Positions 41,437 through 51,948 are shown, counted from the first letter of the stretch. The stretch is 64,000 bases of DNA from an uncultured Clostridia bacterium (GCA_945946765.1 CAMEWS010000002.1:1-64000); one strand, 5' to 3'. Notes: generated by a model not told the origin, from the sequence alone. Translations and numbers: made by a program.

Positions 41437-43981
41437 AACGGTTTCAATTGTTCAAGGCTTGAATGAAGCACAAACAACGGCGGTTTTGAATCCTTTGGCT
41501 TCCTGTACAAAAATTGTTGCCGGTGCGGGCACGGGCAAAACAAAAATTATTTCAAAACGCTTTACCAAGCTGGTTTTTGACCTTATTGAACAAGGTGAAA
41601 CCTTACCGTATTCAAAGATTCTTGTTATTACTTTTACGGACAAAGCCGCTAATGAAATGCGGGAAAGAATTGTAAAAGAGCTGGAGGAAAACAGTATTAA
41701 TGTTCTTAATGCGCAAGATTTGTGGGTGTCAACGTTTCACAGCTTTTGTATCAGAATTTTGCGTAAATATTCTATCGAGGCGGGGCTTTCGCCTTCTTTT
41801 AAAATAGGTGATGAACAACATCTTGAAGAAATTTATAACAATCTTGTGAAATACATAAAATACGGAGAGGCGCAAACTATTGACAACATTGATGATGTTC
41901 TTTTAAAAACGGGTTTGGATAAAAATATTCTCTCTGTTGAAAGTCTTGGTAAACTTACTGTTTTAACAGACATTGATGTATTGTTTGACGACATTTTTGG
42001 GGTTATTAAAAAAATTAAAGCTTTGGGGTTATCGCCCAAAGAGTTTTTGTCCGTATCTTTGGGGGCAATTGATGGGTATTCAGAGTGTGTTCAAAGCGTT
42101 CCGTTTAAATTTGAAACCAAAGAAGATTATGCAAGTGCGTGGGCAGAGCATTTTAGAAAGTATACGGATGATAGCTGTACTTTTGATGAAAATGTGTTTG
42201 ATTCGATTGCAAAAACAAAATTGATTTTGGACAAATTCGGAAAACGTAAAGCTATTGAATACGGAATGGCACAAGGATTTCTGGAAAACATTGCACCTGT
42301 TTCGCAGGTGGAAAAGCTTGCGACAAAAGTAATTGCGGCAATTTATGCGCTTTATCAAGCAGAGCTTGAAAAGTACGATATGGTTGATTTTGATGACCTT
42401 ATCAACAAAACTATAGGCATTTTTAAAAAGAATGAACTTATCAAAAAATATTATCAAAATTATTTTAAACAAATTATTGTAGATGAATTTCAAGATACAA
42501 ACGGAGCGCAACTGGAGCTTATTGAACTTTTGTTAAATCCCGATTATCCTGATTTGACGTACGTTGGTGACAGAAAACAGTCAATTTATGCGTTTAGGTA
42601 TGCGCAAACGGAAAACCTTGAGGTTTTACACCAAAATGTGGAAAGACGTTATTCTCAAAAATTTGAACCGATAAACCTTTCCATAAATTATCGTTCAACA
42701 CCCGAAGTGCTGCATGCGGTAAATTACGTGACAACAAACGAACTCAATTTGAAAAACGAAAATTTGTCCGCAAACCCGAATTTGACTTATCCCGACACTT
42801 CAAAAGATGTCAAAGTTACGACAATAAAAGATTTTGACGGGGCTTATGATTTGCGAGTGAAGGAAGCGGAATATATTGCAAATGAAATTCAAGAGTTAAT
42901 TGAGCGTGACGGTGCACAGTACAAGGATTTTGCAGTTCTTGTCAAATCTCACTCCCAAGCTGATATGATAGAAAAAGAACTTTTGAAAAAAGACATTCCC
43001 GCAGTGAAAAAGGTTAATACGGGCTATTTTGAGCACCCCGTTGTAAAAAATCTCATTGCCGCATTTTCTCTTGTCAAAAATTCTCAGGATGAGCAGGCAC
43101 TTTTTAGGCTGTTAAAGGTAAAATTGAATGATTCGCAAATTTATTATCTTAAAAAACAACTGGATGAAGAACTTTTAAAAACTATGGAGTTTGATGAAGT
43201 TAAGCGTCTGAACTTTGCGCAAAAATACAATGCCGTTGCCGCTAACAAGTCGGATTTGTCAGACAATGGATCGGCGCTACCAAGCCGTCAGCAAGATGAA
43301 ATTACGGCGGATGACTTGTTTACGCATATTGATTCCGTGTACAAAACCGTAAATTACATCAAAAAAAATCAAAGTACACTTAAATTAATGCAGATTTTAG
43401 AAATTTTAAAAACAGAAATCCCGCTTTTTAAAACAACTCCAAATACAAAAGAATACGAATTTGCACAAGCGCAAAACAATATTAAAACTTTTGAAAAAAT
43501 AACGGACGATTATGCCCAAAATGAGGCAAATATCAGCGTTTCGGCTTTTGTTAATTACCTTTTAAAAATCAAAGATGACAAAAATTTTGAACTCCCTTCA
43601 GCGGATGTTTTAGAGGTGAACGCCGTTCAATTGTTGACAATTCACGCTTCTAAAGGGTTGGAATTCCCGTATGTGTTTGTGTTAAGTATTACAGCCGCTT
43701 CTAAAAACACTGACAAATCAAGCATAATTTTTGATATGCAATACGGCGATAAGTCGGGTTTTGGGATAATTGCAAACAAATATAAGGGTAAACCGACTCC
43801 AAAAGCCTTAGTTTATAAACAGGTATGGCAAAAACCCCGTGAAGAAAGCGAAACCCTTAGACTGTTCTATGTTGCTGTAAGCCGTGCCAAAAAGTATCTT
43901 AATGTGTTGAATTTTGAATCGTATTCTTCCGTCAAGCCTGCTGAATATGTTGAAAATTTGAACGTGTATTTAAATTTATGA
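41429..43981 (+). CDS. UvrD/AddA-like superfamily 1 helicase
   Basis: GAGTGKTKIISKRF Walker A, VDEFQDTNGAQ, YVGDRKQSIYAFRYA, TIHASKGLEFPYVFV, LFYVAVSRAKKYL. Confidence 0.93.
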   Translation: MNKTVSIVQGLNEAQTTAVLNPLASCTKIVAGAGTGKTKIISKRFTKLVFDLIEQGETLPYSKILVITFTDKAANEMRERIVKELEENSINVLNAQDLWVSTFHSFCIRILRKYSIEAGLSPSFKIGDEQHLEEIYNNLVKYIKYGEAQTIDNIDDVLLKTGLDKNILSVESLGKLTVLTDIDVLFDDIFGVIKKIKALGLSPKEFLSVSLGAIDGYSECVQSVPFKFETKEDYASAWAEHFRKYTDDSCTFDENVFDSIAKTKLILDKFGKRKAIEYGMAQGFLENIAPVSQVEKLATKVIAAIYALYQAELEKYDMVDFDDLINKTIGIFKKNELIKKYYQNYFKQIIVDEFQDTNGAQLELIELLLNPDYPDLTYVGDRKQSIYAFRYAQTENLEVLHQNVERRYSQKFEPINLSINYRSTPEVLHAVNYVTTNELNLKNENLSANPNLTYPDTSKDVKVTTIKDFDGAYDLRVKEAEYIANEIQELIERDGAQYKDFAVLVKSHSQADMIEKELLKKDIPAVKKVNTGYFEHPVVKNLIAAFSLVKNSQDEQALFRLLKVKLNDSQIYYLKKQLDEELLKTMEFDEVKRLNFAQKYNAVAANKSDLSDNGSALPSRQQDEITADDLFTHIDSVYKTVNYIKKNQSTLKLMQILEILKTEIPLFKTTPNTKEYEFAQAQNNIKTFEKITDDYAQNEANISVSAFVNYLLKIKDDKNFELPSADVLEVNAVQLLTIHASKGLEFPYVFVLSITAASKNTDKSSIIFDMQYGDKSGFGIIANKYKGKPTPKALVYKQVWQKPREESETLRLFYVAVSRAKKYLNVLNFESYSSVKPAEYVENLNVYLNL

Positions 43982-44143
43982 GCTTAAAGTAATTGTTAAG
44001 TTTTGTTAAATCCTTTCCAATTTCTTTGAGAGGACTCTTTACAGGTACTTAAAAAAAATGTTACATGTTAATCGGTTAGCAATAAATTTTAAAAAAATGT
44101 TTTTATATTTTTATAAAAGTGTTTGTTAAGGAAAGGAATGTTT

Positions 44144-44983
44144 ATGACTAAAATTAACCCCAACATGCACGTTAATGTTGTTCGTGCAAATAATACTGAC
44201 AAAGCTCAAGAAACACCGCAAGCTAATGTTCCGTCTTTTGCGGGACAAGTTTCCGATTTAAACGGTGCGGATGCAATTTTGGGTGCATCACAGGTAAAAC
44301 ACGTTACTCATATTGCTCCGGGTAGTCCGATTTTAGACAAAGCTGCACCAATTATCAGCAAAGACGTCCCTGCTCAACTCAGAGTTGCATTACAAGACGG
44401 TACAGTCACTGATGTTTGGAGCGGAAGAGAAGTTCCATACTCTAAAGGCGATATTGTAATGTATTATGGCGAACAACAATTCGATTGGGGGGTAAATGCT
44501 GATGTTGCAGAAAAATGCAGAGCAGAAGGCAAAGAAACAGCCTCTGACTGGAACAGATCCGTTGACCCTGATTTAATGCGTGAAACCTATGTTGATAAAG
44601 AAACAGGTAAATATTTAAGTGAAACAGGACAACTTGAAGCGGGTAAACCTCCGGTTGATGCTATTAAAAGAGCAAAAGGCGGTTGTTTGATTATGCCTGA
44701 AGGTACAAAAGTTCATTCACTTGAAACCATTGAACACAATTTACCGCCTGTTACTGTGGCTGTAGGTCAAGTAGTGGCATTAGACCACAAAGGTAATCCT
44801 TATGTTCAAGATGTAACACAAATGCTTAAACGTAACAAACCAACAAACGATGAATCCGCTGTTTTATTTGAAAAAATGCAAGCTTTTGTAGATACTAGAA
44901 AAGAAATTCAAGCAAAATACGGTGAATCTGACCCTGAACTTGCAGAAGCAAAAATTGCCGAAGCATGGCATGAGTTGGTATAA
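44144..44983 (+). CDS. hypothetical protein, ~280 aa
   Basis: AAGGAAAGG RBS; no recognised family; N-terminal VPSFAGQV segment. Confidence 0.7.
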   Translation: MTKINPNMHVNVVRANNTDKAQETPQANVPSFAGQVSDLNGADAILGASQVKHVTHIAPGSPILDKAAPIISKDVPAQLRVALQDGTVTDVWSGREVPYSKGDIVMYYGEQQFDWGVNADVAEKCRAEGKETASDWNRSVDPDLMRETYVDKETGKYLSETGQLEAGKPPVDAIKRAKGGCLIMPEGTKVHSLETIEHNLPPVTVAVGQVVALDHKGNPYVQDVTQMLKRNKPTNDESAVLFEKMQAFVDTRKEIQAKYGESDPELAEAKIAEAWHELV

Positions 44984-45000
44984 AATATTTTTTAAATTTG

Positions 45001-45029
45001 AAAAGCCCTCAATTTTTGAGGGCTTTTTA
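45001..45029. terminator. intrinsic terminator
   Basis: AAAAGCCCTCAA-tttt-TGAGGGCTTTTT. Confidence 0.85.
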
Positions 45030-45044
45030 CATTTATAAATCTAA

Positions 45045-46058
45045 TTACAAAATAATTGTTTTATACAAAAAGTAAATTATTCCTGAAATCATCATACAAA
45101 TAGGAATGGTTAAAACCCAAGCCCAAACGATGTTTCCAATCACACCCCATTTTACGGCATGTGCTTTGTAAGTTGTACCAACCCCCATAATTGCCGTAGA
45201 GATTACGTGGGTTGTGCTTAAAGGTACACCAAAATGAGAGGCAAGAAGGATAATGGATGCTGCAGATGATTCTGCGGCAAAACCGTTAATAGGTTTGAGT
45301 TTGATGATTTTGCTGCCCATTGTTTTGATGATTTTCCAACCGCCTGACATAACGCCGCAGCACATTACGGTAGCACAAGCCAAAATTACATAAACAGGGA
45401 TTTCAAAATCTCCGTTAGTACCGCCTTTAATTACACCGCCCGCAAGTAATGCAAGAGTAATAATACCCATTGTTTTTTGTGCATCGTTAGAACCGTGACT
45501 CAACGCCATTAAACCTGCCGAGAAAAACTGACATCTTCTGAATCGTCGATTGATTTTGTCAGGAGCAACCTTATAGAAAATCCGCAAGAGTATTGCCATT
45601 ACGATTAACCCCGTAAAGAAGCCGATTAAAGGTGCCATAAACATCGGTGCAATAACTTTGTCTACGAGTTGTAGCACTCTTACACAACCCCATCCTGCGT
45701 TTACGACAGCCGCTCCGATAAGCCCGCCGATAAGTGCATGCGAAGAACTGGACGGCAAGCCGAAAAACCATGTAATCAAATTCCAAATAATCGCCGCACA
45801 TAATGCGCAGAAAATTACATGTAACGTAATTGTTGAAGCATCAATAATCCCTGCACCAATCGTTTTTGCAACGTGAGTACCCGTTAATGCCCCCGTAAAC
45901 TCTAACACCGCACCGTATACAACAGCCTGACGAGGCGTTAAAACCTTTGTGGACACAACTGTTGCAATAGCATTTGCCGCATCATGAAATCCGTTAATGT
46001 ATTCAAATACCAGTGCTCCGATTACTACTAAGGCTAATAATACTATTGAAACTGTCAT
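45045..46058 (-). CDS. inorganic phosphate transporter, Pit family
   Basis: FEYINGFHDAANAIATVVSTKVLTPRQAV and GSNDAQKTMGII signature. Confidence 0.95.
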   Translation of the reverse strand: MTVSIVLLALVVIGALVFEYINGFHDAANAIATVVSTKVLTPRQAVVYGAVLEFTGALTGTHVAKTIGAGIIDASTITLHVIFCALCAAIIWNLITWFFGLPSSSSHALIGGLIGAAVVNAGWGCVRVLQLVDKVIAPMFMAPLIGFFTGLIVMAILLRIFYKVAPDKINRRFRRCQFFSAGLMALSHGSNDAQKTMGIITLALLAGGVIKGGTNGDFEIPVYVILACATVMCCGVMSGGWKIIKTMGSKIIKLKPINGFAAESSAASIILLASHFGVPLSTTHVISTAIMGVGTTYKAHAVKWGVIGNIVWAWVLTIPICMMISGIIYFLYKTIIL

Positions 46059-46082
46059 ATAAATCTTTTTCTTCCTTTTTTT

Positions 46083-46182
46083 GTCGGCTTGGTAAAACCG
46101 ACCTACTTTGTTTTTGTTAGGTGTCGGCTTGAGAATTCCGACCTTTTTGTTTTTTGTTGTCGGGTTGGTAATGCCGACTTAC
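46083..46182. repeat. three tandem short hairpins (GTCGG...CCGAC)
   Basis: Starts at 46083, 46123, 46159; separated by T-rich spacers. Confidence 0.8.
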
Positions 46183-46245
46183 AATCTATAAGCTGTCATT
46201 CTGAATTTATTTCAGAGTCTCCGGCAATGCCGATCAAGGCTAAAC

Positions 46246-46887
46246 TTAGCTTTGTTTAAGTACAACGTTTACAACCGCATCAGAAACCGAAAAACAGCTA
46301 TCCAGTGCGTTTTCAATATCTTTGTGGATATCTCTAAGCTTGATAACTGTTAATGCATCATATTTTCCGGAAAACAATTCATCTATTGCGTGGTAATGAA
46401 TTTCGTCACCATGAGATTCGATTTCTTTCATTTTAAGGTTGTTTTCCGTCATTTCTTTGATAGAACTGGATTTTTTAAAATTGTGAATGATTGTTTTTAA
46501 TTCTTCTGTTGCCTTGTAGAGTGTTTCTGCCTGCTTTTGCATATTTTCCGTAAAGGTGTCCAAGCGGTATACTTTAAGGTTTAATGAAGCTTTAACAATC
46601 CTTTTTGTAATTTTATTCAACAAAGATGCAATTGCTTGAATATCTTCTCTGTCAATAGGGGTAATTAAAGTAACATTCAATTGGTGCAATGTTTCTTTTA
46701 AAAGGTCGTTGCTTTTGTGTTTTAGTCTTTTTGCAGTAATTGCGTGGTCTTCGTTCATTTCTGTTGTAACGATTTGTTTGTACAAATTAGCTACATCGTT
46801 GCAGACCTGTGCGCTTTCTTCAAAAAGTGTATAAAAAACTTTTTCTTCAGGAGGAAGAATGTACGCTAATAAATTGAATTTACTCAT
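46246..46887 (-). CDS. DUF47 / PhoU-like phosphate transport regulator
   Basis: Helical PhoU-like pattern (HKDIENALDSCFSVSDAVVNVVLK); adjacent to pit transporter. Confidence 0.85.
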   Translation of the reverse strand: MSKFNLLAYILPPEEKVFYTLFEESAQVCNDVANLYKQIVTTEMNEDHAITAKRLKHKSNDLLKETLHQLNVTLITPIDREDIQAIASLLNKITKRIVKASLNLKVYRLDTFTENMQKQAETLYKATEELKTIIHNFKKSSSIKEMTENNLKMKEIESHGDEIHYHAIDELFSGKYDALTVIKLRDIHKDIENALDSCFSVSDAVVNVVLKQS

Positions 46888-47078
46888 ATTAAACCCTTTC
46901 GCTAAACCGTGTGTCTTATCCGTAAAAAGGCACACACAACAACTCTACCATAAAAAAGTATTTTTCATGGAGTATTAAAACATTTTGGTAACGAAATTAT
47001 TACAAAAAAACTTTAAATATCAATTTTAGTTTCAAAAAAGTTTTTATATAAATAAGGTTAGGTATTAAAGGTATTTTT

Positions 47079-48302
47079 ATGGGATTTTCAATATCAGCTT
47101 TTAACAAAGCAGGGGCAAGACTTTTACAAAAACAAACAGGTATAAAACTGGAAAAACAAATAATAAATTTGGGTGGGGAACCAATGTCACTTGGCTTTAA
47201 ACGTGTACAAGGTGTTAAACCGCCTGAAAATGCTGCTACTGCCTCATTTGTACAAGGTGAACGCAAATTCGGTCAAGAAAGTTTTGATATTGTCACATTC
47301 TTTGACAAAGAAGGTAAAATTATACAAAGGCACAGATTTGTTAAACCGACTAATGAACAAAGCAGACGACTTGAAAGTGTTTCTGATTACAAAAGAACAC
47401 CTATATCCACAAGTACATATCAAGACAAAACAACCGTTTTGTCGGAATCTTTTCAATGTCGTACGCAAGCCTTTAAACCTGACGGAAAAATAAAATCCGA
47501 TTCTTTTTCCGCTCTTGGGATAGATTATCAAAAAGGTGTTTATACAAAAACGAATTCTGATTTATTGCCGGCTTGCATAGGTTTCTTTGAATCGGCAGGC
47601 AGAAATCCAAAAACACCTGCAACTTTGCACCTTGCGGATGTATTTAAAACTAAAATCCAACAATGGAGTAAACAATTACCTAAAAAAATATACGAAACAG
47701 AAGTTATTTATAATCCTTCAACGGGAACTTTTGCTCCAATTTATTCAAAAGGTCAAAATTTGACAAAAAGTGAAATTGATTTGTTAAAACAAGACAAATA
47801 TATTCCTTTAAGATTTCATCCAAAATTAAATAGTGTTGAATATATGAAAAAAGATGCCTTTGCACAACAACAAATCCCGTTAGATACCAAAATAGAATTT
47901 GAGCAAATAAGTAAAGAAACAAAAGAAATGGCAGCCGCATATGTGCCTGACAATGATCCGACAACAATACATATAATATATAGAGAAGGATGCCAACAAC
48001 ATCCTGCTACTATTCATGAAACAGCAAACATTCTTAATCATGAAGGGCGCCATGTTTGGCACCACCAATTGGTAGAAGCATTAGACAAAAATCAAATTAC
48101 CGACCCGCATTTAAAGAAATTGGCAGAAAGTTTGAAAGAATCTTATAGCAAACCAAGAATAAGACCTGACAAAGATTTAGACGGATATAAGAATCAAGTT
48201 CATGAAAAGGATGCGTATAATATAGGAGATGCTGCCGGTGATGTTGTTTATCAAGGATATGATAATCTTCGTCAAATATTTAAAAATATAACTTTAACAT
48301 AA
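47079..48302 (+). CDS. orphan predicted zinc metalloprotease-like protein
   Basis: HEGRH (HExxH) motif at codons 48039-48053 within ANILNHEGRHVWHHQ, downstream HEKDAYNIGD. Confidence 0.65.
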   Translation: MGFSISAFNKAGARLLQKQTGIKLEKQIINLGGEPMSLGFKRVQGVKPPENAATASFVQGERKFGQESFDIVTFFDKEGKIIQRHRFVKPTNEQSRRLESVSDYKRTPISTSTYQDKTTVLSESFQCRTQAFKPDGKIKSDSFSALGIDYQKGVYTKTNSDLLPACIGFFESAGRNPKTPATLHLADVFKTKIQQWSKQLPKKIYETEVIYNPSTGTFAPIYSKGQNLTKSEIDLLKQDKYIPLRFHPKLNSVEYMKKDAFAQQQIPLDTKIEFEQISKETKEMAAAYVPDNDPTTIHIIYREGCQQHPATIHETANILNHEGRHVWHHQLVEALDKNQITDPHLKKLAESLKESYSKPRIRPDKDLDGYKNQVHEKDAYNIGDAAGDVVYQGYDNLRQIFKNITLT

Positions 48303-48332
48303 TTTTATGTTTTTATAATTATTAGTATAGTT

Positions 48333-48695
48333 TTATATATTATGAAAAGCTCTGTTATATGTTGCTTGTTGTTGGAAAAATGCATCTTGCTGTTGTATAA
48401 AATTTGAAGATTCATTTTGAGCAAAATTATCGCTGTTAAATTTTGGTGATTCTTCTTGAGGTGTCATTGCAGGTGCAATTTCAGGAGTAATTTCAGAAGA
48501 AGGGCCGAATTCAACTTCATTCAATTTTGATTCGAGCGTTGCAATTTTCATTTGTGCTTCGTCTTGCGAAATCAATCCCATTTTGGCTTCATTTTTAACT
48601 TGTGCAATTTCCATTTTTATTGCATTAATTTTTGCACCCCTGCTTTGTGCAACGGATAATGAACGATTGTTTACGCTAAATTGAATTTTAGACAC
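48333..48695 (-). CDS. hypothetical protein, coiled-coil with Q-rich C-terminus
   Basis: ORF with low-complexity tail; no family. Confidence 0.5.
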   Translation of the reverse strand: MSKIQFSVNNRSLSVAQSRGAKINAIKMEIAQVKNEAKMGLISQDEAQMKIATLESKLNEVEFGPSSEITPEIAPAMTPQEESPKFNSDNFAQNESSNFIQQQDAFFQQQATYNRAFHNI

Positions 48696-48779
48696 AACTT
48701 TGTACCTTCATAACTTCACAATTATATAAACAATTTTTTTTGTGCATTTTGTCACTTTTTGGGAATTTTGTTACAAAAG

Positions 48780-50543
48780 TTAAATATATTCTTTTAGTAA
48801 TTCTGTGAGTTTTTCTACTGCTTCGTCAGGTTTTAATGTCACAAGCTCGCCTGTTTCACGTACTTTAAACTCTACAAGACCGTCATTAATGGTTTTTCCG
48901 ACAGTTATTCTGTAAGGGAAGCCGATTAATTCGGAATCTTTGAATTTTACACCCGCACGTTCGTCCCTGTCGTCCAAAACAACTTCGACACCTGCTTTTT
49001 TAAGCTGTTCATATATTTCGTTAGCTGTTTTCATTTGCAACTCATCTTGAATGTTAACAGGTACTACAACTACGTGATATGGTGCAATAGAAACAGGCCA
49101 TTTGATACCGTGTTCATCGTGGTGGCGTTCAACGGCGGCAGCAGCTGTTCTTGAAATACCTATACCGTAACAACCCATTATAAAAGGTTGTGTTTTGCCG
49201 TTTTCATCAAGATAAACAGCATTCATTGCTTTTGAATACTTTGTTCCGAGTTGGAAGATGTTGCCTACTTCAATACCTTTTGTTACGTACAAAGGTTCTC
49301 CGCAATCGGGGCATTTTTCACCAGCTTCAACAAGTCTGATATCTGCAAAAATCGGTTCTTCAAAGTCGGAAAGATTTGCCCCGACAAAGTGTTTGTCTGT
49401 TTCGTTTGCACCGATTACAAAGTTTTTCATTTCTTTTGCTGTCAAATCGGCTACAACAGTGATTTTATCGCCTTCGTATTCTTCAGGAATTTTTACCTGT
49501 TCAATATCTTTCGGTCCTACAAAACCTTTGCTTGCACCAAAAATCGCTTCAAGTTCAGATGGTGCGGCACTTCTGATTTCGTTTGCACCTACTGCGTTCA
49601 TAACTTTTGTTTCTTCAAAAGTTTTGTCCGCTCTGATTAATGCCATAACAATTTTGTTGTCTGCAACATAAATCATGGATTTTAAGATGATAGTTTGCGG
49701 AATTTTTAAGAAATCAGCAAGTTCTTCAATTGTTGTTGTATTTGGTGTCTCAACTTTTTTAAACTCGCTAAAATATTTTGTTCCGTCAACTTCTGCGGGT
49801 TCTAAAACAGAAACGGCATGGTTTGCGTTTGCAGCATAACCGCAGGATTTATTTTTACAGAAGAATACATCATTTTCGCCTGCATTGTTTTCCGTATCAT
49901 CAATTAAAACCATGTATTCGTGAGAAACTGCACCGCCTATTGCTCCGGAATCGGATTGTACGGCTTTTGTTTCCAAACCGCAGCGGTCAAAAATTTTGTA
50001 ATATGCTTTTGCCATATCAGCATAAGATTTTTCCAATCCTTCTTGAGAAGAATCAAAGCTGTATGCATCTTTCATAATAAATTCACGACCACGTAACAAG
50101 CCGTATCTCGGGCGGACTTCGTCACGGAATTTTGATTGAATTTGATAAAGGTTTACGGGCAATTGTTTGTAAGATTTTATACCTTCACGAGCAATTGAGG
50201 TGATAACTTCTTCGTGTGTAGGTCCAAGACACATGCCTCGTCCGTGACGGTCTTTTAATCTCATTAATTCTTTGCCGTATACATTCCACCTGCCTGATTC
50301 CTGCCAGAGTTCTTCCGGCTGAACAAACGGCATAAGAAGTTCTTGAGCGCCTGCGGCATCCATTTCTTCTCTTACGATATTTTCAACTTTTTTTAAAACT
50401 CGCCACATTAAAGGCATATAGTTGTATACACCTTGTGCAAGTTTTCTTATATAACCCGCTCTAACAAGCAGTTTGTGGCTCATAACCTCCGCATCAGAGG
50501 GGAATTCTCTAAGTGTTTGTACAAACAGTTTTGACATTTTCAT
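48780..50543 (-). CDS. proS: prolyl-tRNA synthetase
   Basis: Class II motifs (CLGPTHEEVIT, RDEVRPRYGLLRGREFIMKDAYSF) and INS domain. Confidence 0.98.
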   Translation of the reverse strand: MKMSKLFVQTLREFPSDAEVMSHKLLVRAGYIRKLAQGVYNYMPLMWRVLKKVENIVREEMDAAGAQELLMPFVQPEELWQESGRWNVYGKELMRLKDRHGRGMCLGPTHEEVITSIAREGIKSYKQLPVNLYQIQSKFRDEVRPRYGLLRGREFIMKDAYSFDSSQEGLEKSYADMAKAYYKIFDRCGLETKAVQSDSGAIGGAVSHEYMVLIDDTENNAGENDVFFCKNKSCGYAANANHAVSVLEPAEVDGTKYFSEFKKVETPNTTTIEELADFLKIPQTIILKSMIYVADNKIVMALIRADKTFEETKVMNAVGANEIRSAAPSELEAIFGASKGFVGPKDIEQVKIPEEYEGDKITVVADLTAKEMKNFVIGANETDKHFVGANLSDFEEPIFADIRLVEAGEKCPDCGEPLYVTKGIEVGNIFQLGTKYSKAMNAVYLDENGKTQPFIMGCYGIGISRTAAAAVERHHDEHGIKWPVSIAPYHVVVVPVNIQDELQMKTANEIYEQLKKAGVEVVLDDRDERAGVKFKDSELIGFPYRITVGKTINDGLVEFKVRETGELVTLKPDEAVEKLTELLKEYI

Positions 50544-50683
50544 AGCGGTAAATCCTTAAATTTGTCCAAAAGTCCTTATTTCCTTTTAATTTAATTTAAT
50601 ATTATCACAAAAAACTTGATAATAATTTTTTAGCGGTCTAATATTATATTACTTAAGTAACACTAAAGAAGGGAATGAAAGAA

Positions 50684-50884
50684 ATGAAACAAGATATCCA
50701 TCCGGAATATAAAAAAATGAAAATCAAATGCGTTTGCGGCAACGAAATTGAAACAGGTTCTATCGAAGAAAACATCACTGTTGAAATTTGCAACAAATGT
50801 CATCCGTTCTACACAGGTAACCAAAAAATTATGGATACTGAAGGTAGAGTTGAAAGATTCAAAAAAAGATACGAACAAAAATAG
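50684..50884 (+). CDS. rpmE: 50S ribosomal protein L31
   Basis: [21 protein letters not shown]...[10 protein letters not shown] zinc-binding L31. Confidence 0.93.
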   Translation: MKQDIHPEYKKMKIKCVCGNEIETGSIEENITVEICNKCHPFYTGNQKIMDTEGRVERFKKRYEQK

Positions 50885-50905
50885 TTCTTATCAAACAAAA
50901 TTTAA

Positions 50906-50936
50906 AAAACGAGCCTTTGTTTCATTGGCTCGTTTT
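50906..50936. terminator. intrinsic terminator downstream of rpmE
   Basis: AAAACGAGCC ... GGCTCGTTTT. Confidence 0.85.
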
Positions 50937-50998
50937 TTGTGCATAAATAATTGATGTTGGGGTAGAAACCCCAACCTAAGGCTTATTTCAAGTGCCCC

Positions 50999-51946
50999 TC
51001 AGAATTTTACAAACTCAAAAAACAGATTATCCAAAATCAATTGAGGCTTTATGTAAGCACGGGTTTGTTTTTTTGCTTTTTGGATATTCAAAATATCTTT
51101 TTTGATTTTATGGATTAAAATTTTGTTGTCAGGGTTTCTTTTTATAATTTGTGCAAAATAAAACTCCATACAATCCAACACATAGGGAAGTTTTAAGTTT
51201 TGCTCCGTAATGGTTGTTAAAAGTTTTTGTACGGTGTCGAGCACATCAATTTTTTTTATTGCGGGATAATCTGCGAGGATATCCGACAAAAAATCCGTAT
51301 TATAATTTGTGGTATTTATGCTTGGCACATAAAAACTTTGCGAACGGGAAATAATTGTTTCTATTATGTCTTCTTTGTCCTCTGTGAGGAATATAAACAA
51401 GGTTCTTTCCGGCGGTTCTTCTATGGTTTTGAGCATGGAATTTGCGGAGGCGGCAATCAAGACCTCTCTGTTTAAAGGTTTTGGAATCCAATTTTCCTGC
51501 GGAAACTTAAATTTTAAGTCGTTAAGTTCGTTTAGGCTTTGTGTCTCAAAATCTGACATTTCTTCGATTTCGGAATCACAAAATATAAAAACTCTGTAAT
51601 AATCAGAGGAATTTACAAGGCTGTTGTTAACCATAGAGGTCTGTTTTACGGAAATAACTTTGTTTGATGTGTCATCAGACGGTTTGTTGTCGTTTTTTGA
51701 AATTGTTAAAACGGCGGGATGTTGATTGTTTCTAATCCAGTTACAATTTATGCAGTCGCAGTCGTAAGCACCGTCTTTTTTGCAGTTTAATTGTCTTGCA
51801 ATTTCTGTTGCAAGACAGTATTGTGCAACGCTGTCTTGTCCGTAAAAAACCAGTGATTGAGGGAATCCTCGTTTTGTATTGCTGAATGCGGACTCAAAAT
51901 AGTTTGTTAAATATTCAAATTTTCTTTTTAATATCGGATGAAACAT
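50999..51946 (-). CDS. holB: DNA polymerase III delta prime-like subunit
   Basis: SLVFYGQDSVAQYCLATEIARQLN, CDCINCNWI zinc cysteines, LKTIEEPPERTLFIFLTE. Confidence 0.75.
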   Translation of the reverse strand: MFHPILKRKFEYLTNYFESAFSNTKRGFPQSLVFYGQDSVAQYCLATEIARQLNCKKDGAYDCDCINCNWIRNNQHPAVLTISKNDNKPSDDTSNKVISVKQTSMVNNSLVNSSDYYRVFIFCDSEIEEMSDFETQSLNELNDLKFKFPQENWIPKPLNREVLIAASANSMLKTIEEPPERTLFIFLTEDKEDIIETIISRSQSFYVPSINTTNYNTDFLSDILADYPAIKKIDVLDTVQKLLTTITEQNLKLPYVLDCMEFYFAQIIKRNPDNKILIHKIKKDILNIQKAKKQTRAYIKPQLILDNLFFEFVKF

Positions 51947-51948
51947 TT

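Noticed and set aside
46083-46182. Possible CRISPR array (regular short repeats)
   Set aside because: Only three imperfect hairpins with spacers of ~15 nt and T-rich sequence; no cas genes nearby.
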